Origin: Leucobacter soli
GTDB lineage: Bacteria > Actinomycetota > Actinomycetes > Actinomycetales > Microbacteriaceae
Reading direction: 5' to 3'
Length of the DNA stretch: 64,000 nt
NCBI RefSeq assembly: GCF_910593785.1
Contig: NZ_CAJVAP010000010.1
Coordinates: forward strand, 1 to 64,000
Shown here: positions 59,313-64,000 of the stretch, piece after piece
Position numbering within the stretch: position 1 is the stretch's first letter
Layout: every line of letters begins with the position of its first letter
Made by a program: the position numbers and the translations under genes
Notes under the pieces: generated by a model
The model's input: only the letters and a program-made list of their open reading frames with translations
What the model was told of the DNA's origin: nothing
Database searches by the model: none

Positions 59313-60934
59313 CGCGCACGGTGATCATCGGCGGCGGGATCGCCGGCCTCGCAACCGCAGCGCTGCTCGCCCGCGAGGGCCACGAGGTGGTCGTGCTGGA
59401 GAAGAACTCCCGCATCGGCGGTCGCGCCGGGACGGTCGAGCGCGACGGGTTCCGATTCGACAGTGGGCCGTCCTGGTACCTGATGCCCAGCGTCTTCGAG
59501 CACTTCTTCCAACTCATGGGGACCTCCGCGCAGGAACAGCTCGACCTCCGTTTCCTCGACCCCGCATACCGGGTATTCAGCGAGGCCGAGCCGGATGGAT
59601 CATGGCGAGAGCCACTGACCATCCCGCGGGGACGGCCAGGGGTGCGGGAAGCGTTCCGCCGAGTGGAGCCGGAGAGTGGGACGAGGCTGGACCGCTACCT
59701 CGCCTCGGCGCGGCGCGTGAGCGATCTCGCGGAGCGCTACTTCCTGTACAATACGTTCACCAGCGTCTCCTCGCTGCTGCACCGGGAGGTGCTCACTGGC
59801 CTGCCGAAGCTTGCGAGGCTGCTCACCAGCTCCCTCGAATCCCACGCCGCCAAACGATTCGCGGACCCGGTGCTGCGTCAGGTGCTCGGCTATCCGGCCG
59901 TGTTCCTCGGTACTGACCCCGCCGCAGCGCCCGCGATGTACCACCTGATGAGCGCCCTCGATCTCGACGACGGCGTCCGATACCCGATGGGGGGCTTCTG
60001 GGAGCTCACCGAGCGGCTCGAGGCGCTCGCGCTCGCGTCGGGGGCGCGGATCGTGACAGAGGCGGAAGTGCTGTGCATTCGCACTGATCGGCTCACGGAT
60101 CGCGGCCGGTCTTGGCGCCATGGTGGGCGCCGCAGCCGGGCGGTGGGGGTCTCCTGGCGCGCACGGGGCGGGGGCGAGGTGCTCGAGGCCGCCGATATCG
60201 TCGTCTCGGCCGCCGACCTCCACCACACCGAGACGCGCCTCCTGGCACCCGCGGATCGCAGTTACCCGGAGCGCTGGTGGGAGCGCCGCACGAGCGGGCC
60301 CGGCGCCGTGATCGCGATGCTCGGCGTCCGCGGGGAGCTGCCGACGCTGCCGCATCACTCGCTCTTTTTCACGCGGGACTGGGCCGCGAACTTCGCGGCG
60401 ATCTTCGGTGAGCACCCGAGCATCCCGGATCCGGCCTCGATCTACGTGTGCAAGCCCAGCGCGACAGACCCGACGGTCGCGCCCGCGGGCCACGAGAATC
60501 TCTTCGTTCTGATCCCCGTCCCTGCCGATCCCGGCATCGGCGCCGGCAGCGCGGGCGGAGTTTCGCCTTCGGCGCTCGTCGAGCACGCTGTGGACGCCGC
60601 GATCGAGCAGATCTCGGAGTGGGCCGGGATCCCCGACCTGGGCGATCGCATCGTCGTGCGCGAGACACTCGGCCCGGCCGATTTCGCGGGCGACTACCAC
60701 TCCTGGCGCGGCGGGATGCTCGGGCCTGCGCACATCCTGAGCCAGTCCGCGATGTTCCGCGCCCAGAACGCGTCGAAGCGGGTGGAAGGGCTCTACTACG
60801 CCGGCGCGACGACCGCGCCCGGGGTCGGTGTTCCGATGTGCCTCATCAGCGCCGAGCTCGTCCTCAAGCGCATCCGCGGCGACAACAGCGCCGGCCCGCT
60901 CCCGGTGCCTCTCCGTGCGGAGGTGAAGGCGTGA
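59309..60934 (+). CDS. crtI: phytoene desaturase CrtI
   Basis: A 541-residue FAD-dependent desaturase. The dinucleotide-binding GGGIAGLATAALLAREGHEV begins at residue 8, followed by RIGGRAGTVERDGFRFDSGP. The C-terminal GLYYAGATTAPGVGVPMCLI is the bacterial CrtI signature. It converts phytoene to lycopene. The stop codon shares a base with the next ATG. Confidence 0.95.
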   Translation: MTRTVIIGGGIAGLATAALLAREGHEVVVLEKNSRIGGRAGTVERDGFRFDSGPSWYLMPSVFEHFFQLMGTSAQEQLDLRFLDPAYRVFSEAEPDGSWREPLTIPRGRPGVREAFRRVEPESGTRLDRYLASARRVSDLAERYFLYNTFTSVSSLLHREVLTGLPKLARLLTSSLESHAAKRFADPVLRQVLGYPAVFLGTDPAAAPAMYHLMSALDLDDGVRYPMGGFWELTERLEALALASGARIVTEAEVLCIRTDRLTDRGRSWRHGGRRSRAVGVSWRARGGGEVLEAADIVVSAADLHHTETRLLAPADRSYPERWWERRTSGPGAVIAMLGVRGELPTLPHHSLFFTRDWAANFAAIFGEHPSIPDPASIYVCKPSATDPTVAPAGHENLFVLIPVPADPGIGAGSAGGVSPSALVEHAVDAAIEQISEWAGIPDLGDRIVVRETLGPADFAGDYHSWRGGMLGPAHILSQSAMFRAQNASKRVEGLYYAGATTAPGVGVPMCLISAELVLKRIRGDNSAGPLPVPLRAEVKA

Positions 60935-61281
60935 TGGGCTTCGTGTATCTGCTCCTGCTGCTTCTCGGCATCGCCTGCATGCTCCTGCTCGATCGCCGCT
61001 TCCGGCTCTTCTTCTGGCACGATCCCGCGGTCGCGACGCTCGTCACGGTGCTCGGCGTCGGGCTTCTCCTTGCGTGGGACGCCGCCGGGATAGCGGCGGG
61101 CGTATTTCTGCGTGGTGCGGGTGAGATTGCCTCCGGCATCGTCCTGTGGCCCGAGATGCCTCTCGAAGAGCCCGTGTTCCTGCAGTTCTTCGTGCTGTGC
61201 ATCATGATCGTCTTCACGGGGTCCATGCGGATCCTCCGCGCCGATGCGGGGCGTCGCGATGACGAGGAGGGCGGCTCATGA
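60934..61281 (+). CDS. crtYe: C50 carotenoid cyclase subunit CrtYe
   Basis: A 115-residue protein with three membrane helices and the cyclase motif PLEEP at 76-80. Heterodimeric cyclases of this type need the partner domain CrtYf, here the N-terminal part of the next gene. Together they cyclise the C50 chain ends; epsilon, gamma or beta rings cannot be told apart from sequence alone. The ATG at 60934 overlaps the crtI stop. Confidence 0.9.
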   Translation: MGFVYLLLLLLGIACMLLLDRRFRLFFWHDPAVATLVTVLGVGLLLAWDAAGIAAGVFLRGAGEIASGIVLWPEMPLEEPVFLQFFVLCIMIVFTGSMRILRADAGRRDDEEGGS

Positions 61282-62468
61282 GCTATGCCGTTCTCGCCCT
61301 CGCAGGCGTCGTTGTCGCCGCCGTCGGATCCATCGTGCTCGCGGTCGTCGCGTTCCGCAGGAGGCCGAGATCATCCCGCTGGCTCACCCTCGCCGCGGTC
61401 GTCGCGACGGGGTGCGTCCTGTTCGCTCTGACCGCGGTGTTCGACAACCTGATGATCGGTGCGGGACTGTTCCATTACCCTCCGGAACGCCTCTCCGGCA
61501 CGTACATCGGGCTGGCACCGATCGAGGATTTCGCCTACCCGCTCGCCGGCGTGCTGCTGCTGCCGACGCTGTGGCTTCTCCTGGAACGCGGGAGCTCCGA
61601 GCGGCGGCATGGCTTCACCCAGCTTGTCCTGGCATCCCGCCCGATCAGCTGGATCAACACCGCATTCCCATTCGGCGCGGCCTATCTCATGACGACCCGC
61701 GAGATCGACGGCGTTCTCCTGCTCGGATTTCTCTACTTCCTCATTCCCTACAATCTCGCCATGTACGGCATCAACGACGTCTTCGACTACGCCTCCGACC
61801 TGGCGAACCCGCGCAAGGGAGGGATCGAAGGGGCGCTGCTGCCGCCCCGGCTGCATCGGCCGATCCTGTGGGTCGCCGCGCTATCGAACATTCCGTTCCT
61901 ACTGCTGCTCGCTACCGCGGGCGGGCCGACCGTGTGGATCGCGCTCGCGGTCAGTGCGTTCGCTGTCGTCGCTTACTCGGCTCCCGGGCTTCGGTTCAAG
62001 GAGCGGCCGTTCCTCGACTCGATCACGTCCAGCACGCATTTCGTGAGCCCCGCCGTGGTCGGCCTGCTCCTCGCCGGAGTCCGCATCGACTGGCCACTCA
62101 TCCTCCTGCTCGCCGCGTTCTTCCTCTGGGGGATGGCGGCGCACGCCTTCGGCGCGGTGCAGGACATCCTCCCCGACCGTGCGGCCGGAATCCGCTCCAT
62201 CGCGACGGCCATCGGCGCGCGTGCGACCGTGAGATTCGCCCTGCTGCTCTGGGTCGCAGCCGGTCTTCTCATGCTCGGAACGACGTGGCCAGGCCCGCTC
62301 GCGGCCCTCATCGCGATACCGTACCTGCTGAATTGCCTACCCTTCCGCTCCATCACCGACAAGGGATCGGCGGCCACGAACCGCGCTTGGCGCCGCTTCA
62401 TCGCCCTCAACTATCTGTCCGGGTTCCTCGTCACTGTCCTCCTCATCGTCGAATGGAGACTCGCATGA
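61278..62468 (+). CDS. crtYf-crtEb: fused CrtYf cyclase subunit and CrtEb lycopene elongase
   Basis: A 396-residue fusion of two normally separate enzymes. Residues 1-105 are a CrtYf-like lycopene cyclase subunit with the motif PIEDF at 81-85. Residues 115-396 are a UbiA-type prenyltransferase, with the Mg-diphosphate motif N166DVFDYASD174 and a second acidic motif AVQDILPDRAAGI near 285-300. CrtEb adds C5 units to lycopene to give C50 flavuxanthin-type products. The reading frame is continuous with no internal start needed. It overlaps both neighbours by 4 bp. Confidence 0.9.
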   Translation: MSYAVLALAGVVVAAVGSIVLAVVAFRRRPRSSRWLTLAAVVATGCVLFALTAVFDNLMIGAGLFHYPPERLSGTYIGLAPIEDFAYPLAGVLLLPTLWLLLERGSSERRHGFTQLVLASRPISWINTAFPFGAAYLMTTREIDGVLLLGFLYFLIPYNLAMYGINDVFDYASDLANPRKGGIEGALLPPRLHRPILWVAALSNIPFLLLLATAGGPTVWIALAVSAFAVVAYSAPGLRFKERPFLDSITSSTHFVSPAVVGLLLAGVRIDWPLILLLAAFFLWGMAAHAFGAVQDILPDRAAGIRSIATAIGARATVRFALLLWVAAGLLMLGTTWPGPLAALIAIPYLLNCLPFRSITDKGSAATNRAWRRFIALNYLSGFLVTVLLIVEWRLA

Positions 62469-64000
62469 TCCGCCCTGCTGCCCATGACGATGAGCGTCGG
62501 CCGCCCACCCCGCAGCTGCCGGAACGCAGCCCCGTCCCGCGATGGCTCCGCGTGCTGCTGCCTGCCGTGCTGATCTTGGTCTGGTTCACGATCGCGGGTA
62601 TCGGCGGCCCCTATTTCGGCAAGGTATCCGAGGTGTCCTCCAATGATCAGACCACCTACCTCCCCGCATCCGCCGACGCGACGAAGGTGCAGGCGCTGCT
62701 CGGCGAGTTCAACGATTCGACGGCAATTCCCGCCATTGTCGTGTTCACCGGCCAGGAAGCGCTCACCAGCGACCAGCTCGGCACCCTCGGCGACGCTCTC
62801 AACGCGGCCGCGCGCATCGACGGAGTCGGATCCGGTGTCTCGCCTGTCCTCCCGTCCGACGACGGACTGGCTGCGCAGGCCTTCGTCCCGATCGACAACT
62901 CGGCGGAGGTCGGCACCGTCGTGACAGAGGTCGGGGCGGCGCTGCGCGCCGCCGCCCCCGACGGCATCGCGGTCTTCGTCACCGGGCCCGCAGGGTTCAC
63001 CGCCGACCTCGTCGACGCGTTCGCCGGGATCGACGGCATTCTGCTCGGGGTCGCCCTGCTCGCGGTTCTCGTCATACTGATCCTCGTCTACCGCTCACTG
63101 CTCCTTCCGGTCGCGGTGCTCTCGACGAGCCTGTTCGCGCTCTGCGCGGCCCTGCTGACCGTGTGGTGGCTCGCCAAATGGGGGGTCCTACTGCTGAGCG
63201 GGCAGACGCAGGGGATCCTCTTCATCCTCGTCATCGGCGCGGCGACCGACTACTCGCTGCTGCTGGTCGCCCGCTACCGCGAGGAGCTCCGGGTCCACGA
63301 GGACAAGTGGGCTGCCACTCTCGCCGCGATCCGAGGCGCATTCGAGCCGATCGTCGCCTCGGGCGGCACCGTCATCGCTGGCCTTCTCTGCCTGCTGCTC
63401 AGCGACCTCAAATCAAACAGCACCCTCGGTCCCGTCGCCGCAATCGGCATCGTCTTCGCGATGCTCGCCGCGCTCACGCTGCTGCCCGCGATGCTCTTCG
63501 CCTTCGGCCGTGCTGCCTTCTGGCCCCGCCGTGCCCGCTACGAGCCCGAAGCAGTGGAAGCCGAGGGGGACATCCCCCGCACCGGCGTGTGGGGGCACCT
63601 CGCTCGCTCGATCCGCCACCGCCCGCGGCTCATCTGGAGCACGACCGCGCTGCTCCTCGTGATCGGTGCGCTCGGCATCACCCAGCTCGACGCGAGCGGC
63701 GTGCCGCAGTCGGACCTGGTGCTGGGCGCATCCGAGGCCCGCGACGGCCAAGTCGCGCTCGGAGAGCACTTTCCGGGCGGATCGGGAAGCCCGGCGCTCG
63801 TCGTCGTCGATGAGCAGCAGATGGAGGCAGCGAGCGAGGTTCTGCTCGATGCCGATGGAATCGATGGCGTCTCGGTGGTCACAGCCGATTCCCCCAGCGG
63901 CTCAGCTCCCGTGACCGCCGACGGCATCGGCGCGGTCGGACCGCCCGGTACCCCCACGCCCGCCCCGACGGTCGTGGACGGTCGTGTGCTGCTGCAGGCC
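62465..64000 (+). CDS. MMPL/RND-family transporter of the carotenoid operon (3' end outside window)
   Basis: The first 512 codons of an MMPL transporter that continues past the edge. GGPYFGKVSEVSSNDQTTYL, GVLLLSGQTQGILFILVIGA and FEPIVASGGTVIAGLLCLLL match the paralogue at 37147-39372 closely along the whole length. The ATG overlaps the crtYf-crtEb stop, so it belongs to the carotenoid operon, as the RND gene cg0722 does in C. glutamicum. It may move the C50 pigment or a precursor within or across the membrane. Confidence 0.92.
   Translation, partial: MIRPAAHDDERRPPTPQLPERSPVPRWLRVLLPAVLILVWFTIAGIGGPYFGKVSEVSSNDQTTYLPASADATKVQALLGEFNDSTAIPAIVVFTGQEALTSDQLGTLGDALNAAARIDGVGSGVSPVLPSDDGLAAQAFVPIDNSAEVGTVVTEVGAALRAAAPDGIAVFVTGPAGFTADLVDAFAGIDGILLGVALLAVLVILILVYRSLLLPVAVLSTSLFALCAALLTVWWLAKWGVLLLSGQTQGILFILVIGAATDYSLLLVARYREELRVHEDKWAATLAAIRGAFEPIVASGGTVIAGLLCLLLSDLKSNSTLGPVAAIGIVFAMLAALTLLPAMLFAFGRAAFWPRRARYEPEAVEAEGDIPRTGVWGHLARSIRHRPRLIWSTTALLLVIGALGITQLDASGVPQSDLVLGASEARDGQVALGEHFPGGSGSPALVVVDEQQMEAASEVLLDADGIDGVSVVTADSPSGSAPVTADGIGAVGPPGTPTPAPTVVDGRVLLQA

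Overview
The window is high-GC actinobacterial DNA. Three things point to Microbacteriaceae, with Leucobacter as the best guess (inferred, not proven): a conserved cell-division and Ser/Thr-kinase block, a class E sortase, and a C50-carotenoid operon. The order cyclophilin - rhomboid - crgA - srtE - pabA - pknB - pknA - pbpA - rodA - pstP - fhaB - fhaA is the block normally found a few kb from dnaA/oriC, so the left part lies near the replication origin. Most + strand ORFs opposite these genes are GC-driven shadows.

Regions. (1) 0-5.6 kb: MFS exporter, GyrI-like protein, NYN-LOTUS protein, alpha/beta hydrolase and a Nudix hydrolase. (2) 5.5-6.65 kb: a 1.1-kb insert carrying one PD-(D/E)XK nuclease-like gene, bounded by a perfect 52-bp direct repeat that copies the 3' end of the Nudix gene. 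(3) 6.7-20.3 kb: the conserved division/peptidoglycan/signalling block. It includes an intergenic 65-bp tandem repeat with palindromes and a perfect DnaA box. (4) 20.3-26.3 kb: two transporters, then a Mn/Zn-type ABC importer with a DtxR/MntR regulator. A perfect palindrome fills the spacer of the importer's promoter. (5) 26.5-34.5 kb: a catabolic cluster (amidohydrolase, EthD-like protein, NCS1 permease with a coupled 64-aa membrane protein, luciferase-like monooxygenase, two-unit Lrp regulator, aldehyde dehydrogenase, flavin reductase). Its enzyme set parallels flavin-dependent ring cleavage of N-heterocycles such as pyridine. (6) 34.6-40.5 kb: a MerR regulator fused to a PrxQ-like peroxiredoxin, an ABM-like protein, a MarR-MMPL pair and a siderophore-interacting protein.

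(7) 40.7-56 kb: an accessory zone. It holds an IS481 element nested in an IS3-family element, an ISL3 remnant abutting a tRNA-Lys 3' fragment, a second IS3-family element, an IS256 element, a tRNA-Leu 3' fragment beside an 18-bp-arm hairpin, and a gene with an in-frame stop. Between the IS clusters sits an intact TetR-controlled operon: YtcJ-like amidohydrolase, creatinase/ectoine-hydrolase-like M24 protein and a PotABCD-type ABC importer. (8) 56-64 kb: a CrtR-like MarR gene divergent from a fully overlapping operon idi-crtE-crtB-crtI-crtYe-crtYf/crtEb(fused)-MMPL, expected to make and handle a C50 carotenoid of the decaprenoxanthin type. The MMPL gene runs off the right edge. The MarR-MMPL pair at 36-39 kb is a clear paralogue of this pair without the carotenoid genes.

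The best candidates for something new are the 52-bp-repeat nuclease insert, the MerR-peroxiredoxin fusion, the N-heterocycle-type catabolic cluster with its small coupled permease partner, and the creatinase-like operon in the island.
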